33,015 bases of DNA, taken from positions 1 through 33,015 of the forward strand of contig JBDHSU010000028.1 of the NCBI GenBank assembly GCA_039808325.1, in the 5' to 3' direction. Below the pieces are notes generated by a model. The model did no database searches. It was not told where the DNA came from and saw only the letters and a list, made by a program, of their open reading frames with translations. The stretch's first letter is position 1, and every line of letters starts with the position of its first letter. The position numbers and the translations under genes are program-made. This document shows positions 6,944 through 14,082 of the stretch, one piece after another. Source of the stretch: JAFKKS01 sp039808325 (GTDB taxonomy: Bacteria > Pseudomonadota > Alphaproteobacteria > Rhizobiales > Xanthobacteraceae).

Positions 6944-8905
6944 GTGGCGTTCGGGGTTGAAAGTAGCGGGCGCCGCGTGCTTGGCGGGCGGGCGAGGGAA
7001 GCGCGCGCGGTGCCGCTGCCGCCGCGGCGGCAACGCGGCGAGCCCGATTCCCTCGCGGCCCGCGGCGCCGTCGCATCCTGTCCCGAACTGGATTGCGTCC
7101 GTGGCCGCTTGCCGCCCAGCGTCGTGGCCGGCGCGGAGGCGCGTGCGCTAAAGGTCGGCGTCGGCGCCGATCGGGTACTGATCGACGCCGGCGTCATGTC
7201 GGAAGAAGAGTACATCCGTGCGCTGGCGCAATGGCTGCACCTGCCGTTCGAAACGCTGGAGCACATGCCGCGTGCACTGTGCCCGCTTTCCGACGCGGGC
7301 CTGCTGACGGCGGCACGGACTCCGATCCTGCCCGTCGAACTGGGGGACGGGCCCGCGCGCGTGGTGGCGCCGCGTGGCCTGGCGGTGCGCCTTCTCGTCA
7401 AGGCGGCACGGGCGCATCAGTCGCTTCCTTTTGTGCGGCTTGCGGCGCCGCGCGCGCTCGACCGTTTCGTCGCGCGGCATGGCGCGGCGGCGCTGGGGCA
7501 GGCGGCGACAGGCGGGCTCGACGCGCGCTGTCCGATGTACTCATCGGCGCCACGCCCGACGCCGCGCGCGATCTGGATCGTGCCGCTGCTGGGGCTCGTC
7601 GCGCTCGCCACGGCCCTGTGGCCCGGTGCTTTATTGAATGTCCTCGCGCTCTTCCTCACCGCGCTTTTCATCGGCTGGACAGTCTTGCGTCTTCAATGCC
7701 TGTTCGCGTCGGCGGAGCCGACGACGCGCGCGGCGCCCGCGCTGCCGGACGCGGCGCTCCCGCTCTATACGGTGATCGTCCCCCTTTATCGCGAAGCTTC
7801 TTCCGTTCGCGGCCTGGTCGGCGCGCTCAAATCTCTCGATTATCCGCCGGAGAAGATGGATGTGAAATTCGTCGTCGAATCCGACGACCGCGAGACACGT
7901 GCGGCGCTCGAATCCCTGGCGCTCGGGCCGCGCTTCGAAATCATCGTCGCACCCGACGCGGGGCCGCGCACCAAGCCGAAGGCGCTCAACGTCGCGCTCG
8001 CCTTCGCACGCGGCGATCTGACCGCCATCTACGACGCGGAAGATCGGCCGGAGCCGGACCAGCTGCGCCGCGCGGCGGCGCTATTTGCGCAAGCGGGTGG
8101 TGATCTCGCCTGCGCTCAAGCCGCGCTCACCATCGATAATACGGGCGATAGCTGGCTCGCGGCGCTGTTCACCGCGGAGTATGCCGGACACTTCGATGTG
8201 CTGCTGCCGGGGCTTGCCGCGCGTGACTTGCTGATTCCGCTCGGCGGCACCTCGAACCATTTCCGCACCGACAGGCTGCGCGCCGTCGGCGGATGGGACC
8301 CCTTTAACGTCACCGAGGACGCCGACCTGGGGACACGGCTTGCGCGCTTCGGATTGAAGACCACGACGCTCCCCTCGACGACGTACGAGGAAGCGCCGGC
8401 GCAACTCAACCCGTGGCTCAAGCAGCGCACACGCTGGTTCAAGGGCTGGATGCGCACCTCGATCGTTCACATGCGCCAGCCCTTGCGGTTCGCGCGCGAC
8501 ATCGGCGCGGCATCGTTCCTGGCGTTTCACTTGACGCTGGCGGGAACGGTTCTCGCGGCGCTGGTGCAGCCCTATCTGCTGTTTCTGCTCGCGTGGCTGT
8601 TGGTCGAGGGGGCGATCGTTCTGCCAGCGGACGTCGAGAGGGGAACGAGCATGTTGATCGCGACGCACGCCGTCGCCGCCATCGGCGGCTATGTGACGGC
8701 CGCGGTTCTCGCGCTCGAAGGCTTGCGCCGCCGCGGCCTCCGGCGCGCAGGATGGGTCCTGGCGCTGATGCCCGTCTATTGGGCGCTGCTTTCCGTCGCG
8801 GCCTGGCGCGCTGTATTCCAGCTTCTGTTCAAGCCGTATTACTGGGAGAAGACGCCGCACGGGCTGGCGCGGACGTCGCGCCGGGCGCAGCGCGGTCAGA
8901 GATAG
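6944..8905 (+). CDS. Family 2 glycosyltransferase with N-terminal MshEN-like domain (XagB/NfrB-like)
   Basis: A membrane protein of up to 653 residues. The N-terminal segment at about 72-105 (VGVGADRVLIDAGVMSEEEY, then IRALAQWLHLPFETLE) resembles the MshEN/T2SSE-N domain, which binds cyclic di-GMP in several proteins. Two membrane helices follow (about 208-250). The GT-A catalytic domain shows VIVPLYREA (278-286), the metal-binding DAEDRPEPD (364-372), acceptor-site TEDADLG (457-463) and QRTRW (494-498), the signature of processive cellulose-synthase-like GT2 enzymes. At least three more helices form the C-terminal membrane region. By family this should polymerise or transfer sugar for an exopolysaccharide, possibly under cyclic di-GMP control as for Xanthomonas XagB. 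The substrate is unknown. The GTG start at 6944 is uncertain; residues 1-60 are low-complexity and a later start is possible. The stop overlaps the convergent SCO gene by 10 bases. Confidence 0.8.
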   Translation: MAFGVESSGRRVLGGRAREARAVPLPPRRQRGEPDSLAARGAVASCPELDCVRGRLPPSVVAGAEARALKVGVGADRVLIDAGVMSEEEYIRALAQWLHLPFETLEHMPRALCPLSDAGLLTAARTPILPVELGDGPARVVAPRGLAVRLLVKAARAHQSLPFVRLAAPRALDRFVARHGAAALGQAATGGLDARCPMYSSAPRPTPRAIWIVPLLGLVALATALWPGALLNVLALFLTALFIGWTVLRLQCLFASAEPTTRAAPALPDAALPLYTVIVPLYREASSVRGLVGALKSLDYPPEKMDVKFVVESDDRETRAALESLALGPRFEIIVAPDAGPRTKPKALNVALAFARGDLTAIYDAEDRPEPDQLRRAAALFAQAGGDLACAQAALTIDNTGDSWLAALFTAEYAGHFDVLLPGLAARDLLIPLGGTSNHFRTDRLRAVGGWDPFNVTEDADLGTRLARFGLKTTTLPSTTYEEAPAQLNPWLKQRTRWFKGWMRTSIVHMRQPLRFARDIGAASFLAFHLTLAGTVLAALVQPYLLFLLAWLLVEGAIVLPADVERGTSMLIATHAVAAIGGYVTAAVLALEGLRRRGLRRAGWVLALMPVYWALLSVAAWRAVFQLLFKPYYWEKTPHGLARTSRRAQRGQR

Positions 8906-9498
8906 CGGCTCAGGTCCGCGGCGGCCTCTTCCGGCTTCCGCTTCAGGTTGAAGGGCGCGACGAAGCGGCCTTGCTTATCCATGAGATAAACGAGCGCCGT
9001 GTGGTCCATCGTGTAGTCGCCGTCCTTGGTCGGAATTTTGCGCGAATAGACGCGATACGCCTTGGTCATCTTCTCGATCGCTTCCGGAGTGCCGCTGAGG
9101 CCGATCAGATGCGGATCAAAACTGGAGAGATAGTCCTTCATCACCTTCGGCGTGTCGCGTTCGGGATCGACGGTCACGAAGAGGGCGCGCGTGCCGTCCG
9201 CCTTCGGGCCGAGCGCGCGCATGACCTCCGACACCTCGAAAAGCGTCGTCGGACAAACGTCCGGGCAATGCGTGAAGCCGAAGAAGACGAGGAACGGCTT
9301 TCCTTTCAAGTCTGTGTCCGTGACCGCGGCTCCGTTTTGATCGGTGAGCTTGAAGGGGCCGCCCACGGCCGCGGGCACGACGGCGCTCGGCGTGTTGTTC
9401 GTGATGAACATCATGACGAGAAAGACGCTGGCCAAGCCCGCGCAGAACGCCGCGGCGATCAATCTCAAGCGTTTCGTACGTTCGCTCAATCCGGCCAT
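8896..9498 (-). CDS. SCO1/SenC family copper chaperone
   Basis: A 200-residue membrane-anchored thioredoxin-fold protein. One N-terminal membrane anchor (about 13-33) is followed by a periplasmic domain with the copper-binding motif C78-P-D-V-C82 and the distal ligand His166 in TMDHTALVYL. The conserved FFGFTHCPDVCPTTL and FVTVDPERDTP blocks are intact. SCO proteins deliver copper to the CuA site of cytochrome c oxidase or control thiol state. No oxidase genes are in view. It forms a leftward pair with the small membrane protein gene 16 bases upstream. Confidence 0.92.
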   Translation of the reverse strand: MAGLSERTKRLRLIAAAFCAGLASVFLVMMFITNNTPSAVVPAAVGGPFKLTDQNGAAVTDTDLKGKPFLVFFGFTHCPDVCPTTLFEVSEVMRALGPKADGTRALFVTVDPERDTPKVMKDYLSSFDPHLIGLSGTPEAIEKMTKAYRVYSRKIPTKDGDYTMDHTALVYLMDKQGRFVAPFNLKRKPEEAAADLSRYL

Positions 9499-9514
9499 GC
9501 GCCGTGTGCCCTTT

Positions 9515-9706
9515 TCAGAAGCAGGTCGCTATGCCCGCCAGGATCATTTCCTGGAAAATAGCGGTGCCGTAATGCGCCCACAGGGCGACGGTGCCGGCGA
9601 GGAGAATACCGGCGGCCGCCGCCAGCAGCATCAGCGCGCGCAACTGCCACGGCCGGCCGGAAACCGGCCGCGGCAGCGCCGTCGCGGGGGTGTTGCTTGC
9701 ATCCAT
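9515..9706 (-). CDS. Small single-pass membrane protein upstream of SCO
   Basis: A 63-residue protein with a polar N-terminus (about 1-20), one hydrophobic helix (about 24-44) and a short conserved-looking tail ending HYGTAIFQEMILAGIATCF. I do not recognise a named family, but a small protein of this shape sits before SCO genes in related bacteria, as far as I recall. Its closeness to the SCO gene (16 bases) suggests co-transcription. The ATG at 9706 is chosen because upstream codons (to 9823) encode a non-conserved Arg-rich stretch. Confidence 0.55.
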   Translation of the reverse strand: MDASNTPATALPRPVSGRPWQLRALMLLAAAAGILLAGTVALWAHYGTAIFQEMILAGIATCF

Positions 9707-9805
9707 GGGTCTCACATAGGCCCGAACCGTCATAGCGGCAACGGCCGTGGCGTCGCACGCGCGGCTTTTCGGTCGGGGGAACGAGGTTCGCGCCCCCTTT
9801 TGGCA

Positions 9806-9855
9806 TTGTCGCGGTTTCTTCACGCCGGTGGGTTGTCGGTTCGCGCGAAAACGCT
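9806..9855. repeat. Dispersed palindromic repeat, unit B
   Basis: A unit with a GCGGTTTCTT-type left end and a CGAAAACGCTC right end, which are partly complementary. Close copies lie at 28348-28396 and 29479-29523. Here unit A follows 104 bases later. Confidence 0.65.
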
Positions 9856-9909
9856 CCTGCGGCTTGATTCAACTGCATTGAATCGCACCTGCCTCTCTTC
9901 TTACGGTTC

Positions 9910-9958
9910 GAGCGTGATCGTTTCCGAAAGCCGGATCCCGCTTTTCGGGATCATGCTC
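9910..9958. repeat. Dispersed palindromic repeat, unit A
   Basis: An imperfect palindrome running from GAGCGTGATC to GATCATGCTC with an inner CTTTTCGGGATC segment. Its right end runs into the truA stop codon (CTA at 9958-9960 on the plus strand). Related copies lie at 10698-10746, 25212-25271, 28242-28289 and 29372-29432. Confidence 0.65.
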
Positions 9959-10695
9959 TAGTAATCGACGCCGACGAGATAAAGTCCTTCCGGCGGCGCG
10001 ACGGGGCCGCAGGCGGCGCGATCGCGCGCGGCCAATGCGGCGGCAAGGTCGGCCGCGGTCCAGCGGCCTTCACCGACCCAGATCAACGATCCCACCATCG
10101 AGCGCACTTGATTGTGAAGGAAGGAGCGGGCCTGCGCATGGACTTCGACGAGTTCGCCGGTCCGTGTCACGTCGAGGGACTGCAATGTGCGCAGCGGCGA
10201 CTTGGCTTGGCAGTCGGACGAGCGGAAGGTCGTGAAATCGTGTTTTCCGATCAGCGTTCGCGCGGCGATATGCATGGCGTCGGTATCCAGCGGCCGCGGC
10301 ACGCGGACGGCGCGCAGCCGCTCGAGTGCGAGATCGGGGCGGCGGTTGACGATGCGGTAAAGATACCGCCGCCGCACCGCCGAGAAGCGGGCGTCAAAAT
10401 CGGCGCCGACGCGGGCCGCGTCGCGCACGGCAATCGGATGCGGGCGCAGATGTGCGTTGAGCGCATCGCGCACGGTTCCCGGATCGTGGTCCTTGTCGAG
10501 ATCGAAATGCGCGACCTGTCCGAGCGCGTGCACGCCCGCGTCCGTCCGTCCGGCGCCCTGCAGCGTGACGTTCTCGCCCGAGAAAGCGGCGATCGCGGCG
10601 GTGAGGGTGCCCTGAACCGTCGGCACTTCCGCCTGGATCTGCCAACCGGCAAACGGGGTGCCGTCGTATTCGACGGTGATGCGATAACGCGTCAT
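9958..10695 (-). CDS. truA: tRNA pseudouridine synthase A
   Basis: A 245-residue enzyme that converts U38-U40 of the tRNA anticodon stem to pseudouridine. The catalytic Asp52 is in GAGRTDAGVHALGQVAHFD. Other family blocks are YDGTPFAGWQ, RRRYLYRI and FLHNQVRSMVGSL. The ATG at 10695 begins the canonical MTRYRITVEYDG. A longer start at 10722 would use codons that lie inside a dispersed repeat, so it is rejected. The gene is the last in the leftward def-fmt-truA group; a unit A repeat lies between fmt and truA and another adjoins its stop codon. Confidence 0.95.
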   Translation of the reverse strand: MTRYRITVEYDGTPFAGWQIQAEVPTVQGTLTAAIAAFSGENVTLQGAGRTDAGVHALGQVAHFDLDKDHDPGTVRDALNAHLRPHPIAVRDAARVGADFDARFSAVRRRYLYRIVNRRPDLALERLRAVRVPRPLDTDAMHIAARTLIGKHDFTTFRSSDCQAKSPLRTLQSLDVTRTGELVEVHAQARSFLHNQVRSMVGSLIWVGEGRWTAADLAAALAARDRAACGPVAPPEGLYLVGVDY

Positions 10696-10697
10696 CA

Positions 10698-10746
10698 GCG
10701 CACGATCCCGAAAAGTGGACACCGGTTTTCGGGTAAGACCATGCGC
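10698..10746. repeat. Dispersed palindromic repeat, unit A
   Basis: An imperfect palindrome that fills almost all of the 53-base gap between fmt and truA. Its core (GATCCCGAAAAGTGG then ACCGGTTTTCGGG) is the reverse complement of the other unit A copies. In a def-fmt-truA transcript it would form an intercistronic hairpin. Confidence 0.65.
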
Positions 10747-10748
10747 CG

Positions 10749-11681
10749 TTAAAAGAGTTTGATGCCGGGTGGGAGCGCGTTGCCGCGCAGGAACTCCGCC
10801 GCCTGCATCGGCTGGCGTCCGGCGCGCTGCACTTCGAGCAGGCGGATCGCGCCGCTGCCGCAGGCAACGGCGAGCGCTGCGTCAAGTACCGTGCCGGGCG
10901 CGCCGGAACCGTCCGCCCGCGTCGTCCGCAAGACTTTCACCCGGGTCGTCTTGCCGCCCTCGCCATATTCGAACCATGCGCCGGGAAACGGCGAGAGGCC
11001 GCGGCAATGGTTGTGCACCTCTTGCCAGGGGTGGCTCCAATCGATGTGGGTTTCGGATTTTTCGATCTTCGCCGCGTAGGTGACGCCCTCGGCGGGCTGC
11101 GGCGAAAAGTGCAGCGAGCCGCGCTCGAGCGCGCCGAGGGCGCGTCCCATCAGATCGGCGCCGAGCCGCGCCAGGCGATCGTGCAGTTCGCCTGCGGTCA
11201 TGTCCGGCGCGATGGCCAGGCGTTCCACCATCGCGACGGGTCCGGTGTCGAGCGCTTCCTCCATCTTCATCACCGCGACGCCACTCTCGGCATCGCCGGC
11301 CATGATCGCGCGGTTGAGCGGGGCCGCGCCGCGCCAGCGTGGCAGCAGGGATGCGTGCAGGTTCAGACATCCGAGCGGCGGGGCGTCGAGCACGGCTTTC
11401 GGCAAGATCAATCCGTAGGCGACGACAACCGCAGCGTCCGCGCCGTGCGTTGCGAAGACTGCTTGCGCTTCCGCCGTGCGTAGCGTTCCAGGTGTCAGGA
11501 CGGGGAGTCCGAGACGAAGCGCCTCGCGCGCGACGGGTGTCGGCGTCGGGGCCATGCCGCGTCCGGCGGGGCGCGGGGCGCGGGTATAGACGGCCGCGAT
11601 CTCATGCCCCTGGCCGATGAGCTCGACCAATGTCGGCACCGCAAAATCAGGCGTTCCCATGAAAACGAGGCGGAGCGTCAT
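10749..11681 (-). CDS. fmt: Methionyl-tRNA formyltransferase
   Basis: A 310-residue enzyme that formylates the methionine of initiator tRNA using 10-formyltetrahydrofolate. Catalytic residues N107, H109 and D145 are in LNLHASLLPRWRGAAPLNRA and EALDTGP. The N-terminal GTPDFAVP block and the C-terminal OB-fold region (VHNHCRGLSPFPGAW) are present. It follows def by 28 bases on the same strand, the common bacterial def-fmt arrangement, so the two enzymes that add and remove the formyl group are expressed together. Confidence 0.96.
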   Translation of the reverse strand: MTLRLVFMGTPDFAVPTLVELIGQGHEIAAVYTRAPRPAGRGMAPTPTPVAREALRLGLPVLTPGTLRTAEAQAVFATHGADAAVVVAYGLILPKAVLDAPPLGCLNLHASLLPRWRGAAPLNRAIMAGDAESGVAVMKMEEALDTGPVAMVERLAIAPDMTAGELHDRLARLGADLMGRALGALERGSLHFSPQPAEGVTYAAKIEKSETHIDWSHPWQEVHNHCRGLSPFPGAWFEYGEGGKTTRVKVLRTTRADGSGAPGTVLDAALAVACGSGAIRLLEVQRAGRQPMQAAEFLRGNALPPGIKLF

Positions 11682-11709
11682 GACCCGCTCCGCTCGTGCG
11701 CGTGGCCGA

Positions 11710-12225
11710 TCATTCCGCCGCCGCGCGCTTTGCCGCCTTGGTGAACTTCTTGACGATGCGGTCGCGCTTCAGCTTCGAGATGTGATCGATGAAGAGGACG
11801 CCGTTGAGGTGATCGATCTCGTGCTGCAAGCAGGTCGCGAGAAGCCCCTCGGCATCGACTTCGTGCGTCTTGCCGTCGAGATCGGCGTAGCGCACGCGCG
11901 TCACCGCCGGACGGTCGACGTCCTCATGGACGTCTGGGATCGAGAGGCAGCCTTCCTCGTAGGTCGAGAGATCGTCCGACCGGGAAACGATCTCCGGATT
12001 GATGAAGACTTGCGGCTGCCGCGGCTCGTCCTTCTTGGCGAGATCGACGGTGACGATCCGCTTCAAGACGCCGATCTGCACCGCGGCCAGGCCGATGCCG
12101 GGCGCGTCGTACATGGTCTCGAACATGTCATCGACGAGCGCGCGGATATCTTCCCCGGGTGCGACCGGTTCGGAGACAAGACGCAGGCGGGGGTCGGGAA
12201 TCGTGAGAATGGAGCGGATGGCCAT
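11710..12225 (-). CDS. def: Peptide deformylase
   Basis: A 171-residue metallohydrolase that removes the formyl group from nascent protein N-termini. All three family motifs are intact: GIGLAAVQIG (43-52), EGCLS (91-95, metal ligand C93) and QHEIDH (134-139, metal ligands H135 and H139, catalytic E136). A Lys/Arg/Ala-rich C-terminal tail follows. No Shine-Dalgarno precedes the ATG, and the likely promoter lies so close that the mRNA may be leaderless. It heads the def-fmt-truA group. Confidence 0.96.
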   Translation of the reverse strand: MAIRSILTIPDPRLRLVSEPVAPGEDIRALVDDMFETMYDAPGIGLAAVQIGVLKRIVTVDLAKKDEPRQPQVFINPEIVSRSDDLSTYEEGCLSIPDVHEDVDRPAVTRVRYADLDGKTHEVDAEGLLATCLQHEIDHLNGVLFIDHISKLKRDRIVKKFTKAAKRAAAE

Positions 12226-12232
12226 GGGCGCG

Positions 12233-12260
12233 ATTTAATTTGTGCGCCTCACATGGTCAA
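12233..12260 (-). promoter_or_regulatory. Probable def promoter
   Basis: On the minus strand TTGACC (12260-12255) and TTAAAT (12238-12233) are 16 bases apart. The predicted start of transcription is at about 12226, next to the def ATG at 12225. Confidence 0.4.
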
Positions 12261-12294
12261 TCGCGCTCGGAACGGCCGACCGACGATGCGGCAT

Positions 12295-12329
12295 AAAAAA
12301 TGCCGGCGCAGCGAAAAGCCGCGCCGGCC
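12295..12329 (-). terminator. Intrinsic terminator of the His-rich peptide gene
   Basis: On the minus strand an 8-bp perfect GC stem (GCCGGCGC at 12328-12321 with its complement at 12309-12302) encloses an 11-base loop. One base later comes a run of six T (12300-12295). It lies 22 bases after the stop codon of the gene at 12351-12638. Confidence 0.8.
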
Positions 12330-12350
12330 TGAACGATCGCGTCGGCGATA

Positions 12351-12638
12351 TCAGCGGAAGCGCCGATGATGCCTGTAGTGCCGATGGCGGTGATAGTGGC
12401 GGCGCCAATGATGATGCCGGTGCCAGCGATAATGTCGGTGCCAGTAATAACGGCGCCAGCGATAGCTGCGGCACCAGCCGCTCCAGGCACGACAGTGCCA
12501 GGCGACTTGGGCCTCCGGCGAAATCCCGTTGGCAGCGATCTTGATAGCGTCGGGCGAAACAGTCATGGCCGACGCGCCCATGGGAGCGGCGAAAGCCAGC
12601 GCCAGACCGGCGATGGCCATCAGCAGGAATTTACGCAT
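12351..12638 (-). CDS. Small secreted His/Arg/Tyr/Trp-rich protein
   Basis: A 95-residue protein with a clear signal peptide (hydrophobic residues 4-19, cleavage after ASA at 24). A short linker follows (MTVSPDAIKIAANGISPEAQ, 25-44), then a two-cysteine segment (C49, C56). The C-terminal half (about 58-95) is almost only His, Arg, Tyr and Trp, with 13 His in total. No enzyme motif is visible. Metal binding or interaction with anionic surface polymers are possible guesses. The start is secured by a strong GGAGGAG 5 to 6 bases before the ATG, and the gene has its own terminator, so it is a real single-gene unit despite low complexity. Its upstream region holds a 5'-UTR hairpin, phased direct repeats and a 20-bp palindrome. 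Confidence 0.75.
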   Translation of the reverse strand: MRKFLLMAIAGLALAFAAPMGASAMTVSPDAIKIAANGISPEAQVAWHCRAWSGWCRSYRWRRYYWHRHYRWHRHHHWRRHYHRHRHYRHHRRFR

Positions 12639-12652
12639 GTTCTCCTCCAGTT

Positions 12653-12669
12653 GGCCGGCGCAGCCGGCC
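12653..12669 (-). promoter_or_regulatory. Hairpin in the leader of the His-rich peptide gene
   Basis: Seven-base arms GGCCGGC and GCCGGCC flank a 3-base loop, ending just upstream of the Shine-Dalgarno. It could influence ribosome access or RNA stability; this is inferred from the sequence only. Confidence 0.4.
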
Positions 12670-12721
12670 TGGTTGGAACGGCAGAGACTTTCACGCCATG
12701 GATTCAGTGACTTGCGGGCGA

Positions 12722-12742
12722 TGAACGGTGCCTGAACGGTGC
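12722..12742 (-). promoter_or_regulatory. Direct repeats with an 11-bp period, possible operator
   Basis: The decamer TGAACGGTGC (GCACCGTTCA on the minus strand) occurs at 12722-12731 and 12733-12742, one helical turn apart. It lies about 85-105 bases upstream of the His-rich peptide start. This spacing is typical of tandem response-regulator sites, but no regulator can be named. Confidence 0.45.
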
Positions 12743-12747
12743 GACAA

Positions 12748-12767
12748 TTTGCGCCGGCCGGCGCAAA
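12748..12767. repeat. Perfect 20-bp palindrome
   Basis: TTTGCGCCGGCCGGCGCAAA is its own reverse complement. It lies between the divergent His-rich peptide gene and rmuC, 5 bases from the direct repeats. It could be an operator for a dimeric protein. It is not placed to terminate either gene. Confidence 0.6.
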
Positions 12768-12824
12768 ATCTTATCCGTTCGCTCTTCGTTCGCGTCGATT
12801 GCCCGAATCGGGTTATGAGAGCGC

Positions 12825-14012
12825 ATGAGCGTCGATCTGAACAAATTCCTGGCAAGTCTGGCGGCTCTCGAACCCGGCGCCGTTATTCTCGCGGTGGCGG
12901 CATTCGTCTCGATCGGTATGATTGTGCTGATTTTTCTGGCCATGCGCCTGCTTCGCAGGCGGACCGAGGACGAGCAGGCGCGGTTTGCCCTCGCGCATGA
13001 CCTGGAGCTGCGCATCGGCGATCTGGCGCGCGTCCAGGCGGAGATGACCGGCCGCGTCCAGGGCATGGGCGAACTTCTGTCCGGCGGCCATGCCGAGCTT
13101 GCCCGCACGGTCAACGATCGGCTTGACGCGGTGACGCGCAACCTTGGCCTGTCGATGGAAGCGAACAAGCAGGGCACGGTCGAGGGGCTGCATAAGTTGC
13201 ACGAGCGCCTCCTCGTGATCGACCGGGCGCAGAGCAATATCACCGACCTTGCCGCGCAGGTGACGTCGCTGCGCGAGGTGCTCTCCAACAAGCAGACGCG
13301 CGGCGCCTTCGGCCAGGCGCAGATGGAAATGATCGTCCAGGACGGCTTGGCGAAAGGCAGTTACGAGTTCCAGTATACGCTCTCGAACGGCAGCCGCCCC
13401 GACTGCGTCGTGTTTTTGCCGGATGCGCGGCCGCTCATCATCGACGCGAAGTTCCCGCTCGAAGCGGTGACGGCGTTCCGCGGCGCGCAGAGCGACGACG
13501 TGCGGGTCGCGGCCGCGCGCCAGCTTCGCCAGAACATCACCACGCATGTGAGCGATATCGCGCGGAAATATCTCATTCCCGGAGAGACGCAGGAACTGGC
13601 GCTGATGTTCGTGCCGTCCGAGTCTGTTTATTCCGAACTGCACGACGCCTTCGACGACATCGTGCAGAAAGCGTTCCGCGCGCGCGTCGTCATCGTCTCC
13701 CCGACCTTGCTGATGCTGGCGATCCAGGTGATCCAGCAGATCCAGCGCGACGCGCGCATGCGCGAGGCGGCCGACCAGATCCATGCCGAGGTCGGTCATC
13801 TGATGGACGATCTCAAGCGGCTCAACGATCGTGTCTACAAGCTGCAACAGCACTTCGCGCAAGCGAACGAGGACGTGCGCCAGATCGTGGTCTCGGCCGA
13901 GAAGATCGAGCGGCGCGGCACGCGTATCCGCGAGGTCGAGTTCGACGAGGACGACGACGCAGCCGCTCCCGCGAAACCGACCCTGGTGAGCTCGGCTGCC
14001 GCGACGCGCTGA
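12825..14012 (+). CDS. rmuC: RmuC family DNA recombination protein
   Basis: A 395-residue protein with an N-terminal membrane helix (about 17-43), a long predicted coiled coil (about 50-150) and the RmuC nuclease-like domain. The domain blocks are FGQAQMEMIVQDGL, YEFQYTLSNGSRPDCVVFLPD, IIDAKFPLEA and LALMFVPSESVYSEL, with DAKFP resembling the D-x-K part of a PD-(D/E)xK site. RmuC limits inversions between short inverted repeats in E. coli. An acidic stretch (EFDEDDD) precedes the C-terminus. A weak GAGAG sits before the ATG at 12825. It is divergent from the His-rich peptide gene and from def-fmt-truA. Confidence 0.93.
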   Translation: MSVDLNKFLASLAALEPGAVILAVAAFVSIGMIVLIFLAMRLLRRRTEDEQARFALAHDLELRIGDLARVQAEMTGRVQGMGELLSGGHAELARTVNDRLDAVTRNLGLSMEANKQGTVEGLHKLHERLLVIDRAQSNITDLAAQVTSLREVLSNKQTRGAFGQAQMEMIVQDGLAKGSYEFQYTLSNGSRPDCVVFLPDARPLIIDAKFPLEAVTAFRGAQSDDVRVAAARQLRQNITTHVSDIARKYLIPGETQELALMFVPSESVYSELHDAFDDIVQKAFRARVVIVSPTLLMLAIQVIQQIQRDARMREAADQIHAEVGHLMDDLKRLNDRVYKLQQHFAQANEDVRQIVVSAEKIERRGTRIREVEFDEDDDAAAPAKPTLVSSAAATR

Positions 14013-14082
14013 CGCGCCGCCAGCCCACAGCTTGTTCCCGATGGCGGTGGCGATTCACCGCTGCCTCTGCTAGGCCGCAGGC

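Noticed and set aside
10696..10722. Longer truA start at 10722
   Set aside because: The nine extra codons are translated from a dispersed repeat; family members begin at the ATG used here.
12366..12710. A 114-codon rightward frame rich in Met, Pro, Val and Ala across the His-rich gene
   Set aside because: It is the complement of the His/Arg codon-rich tail. The leftward gene has signal peptide, strong ribosome-binding site and terminator; this frame has none.
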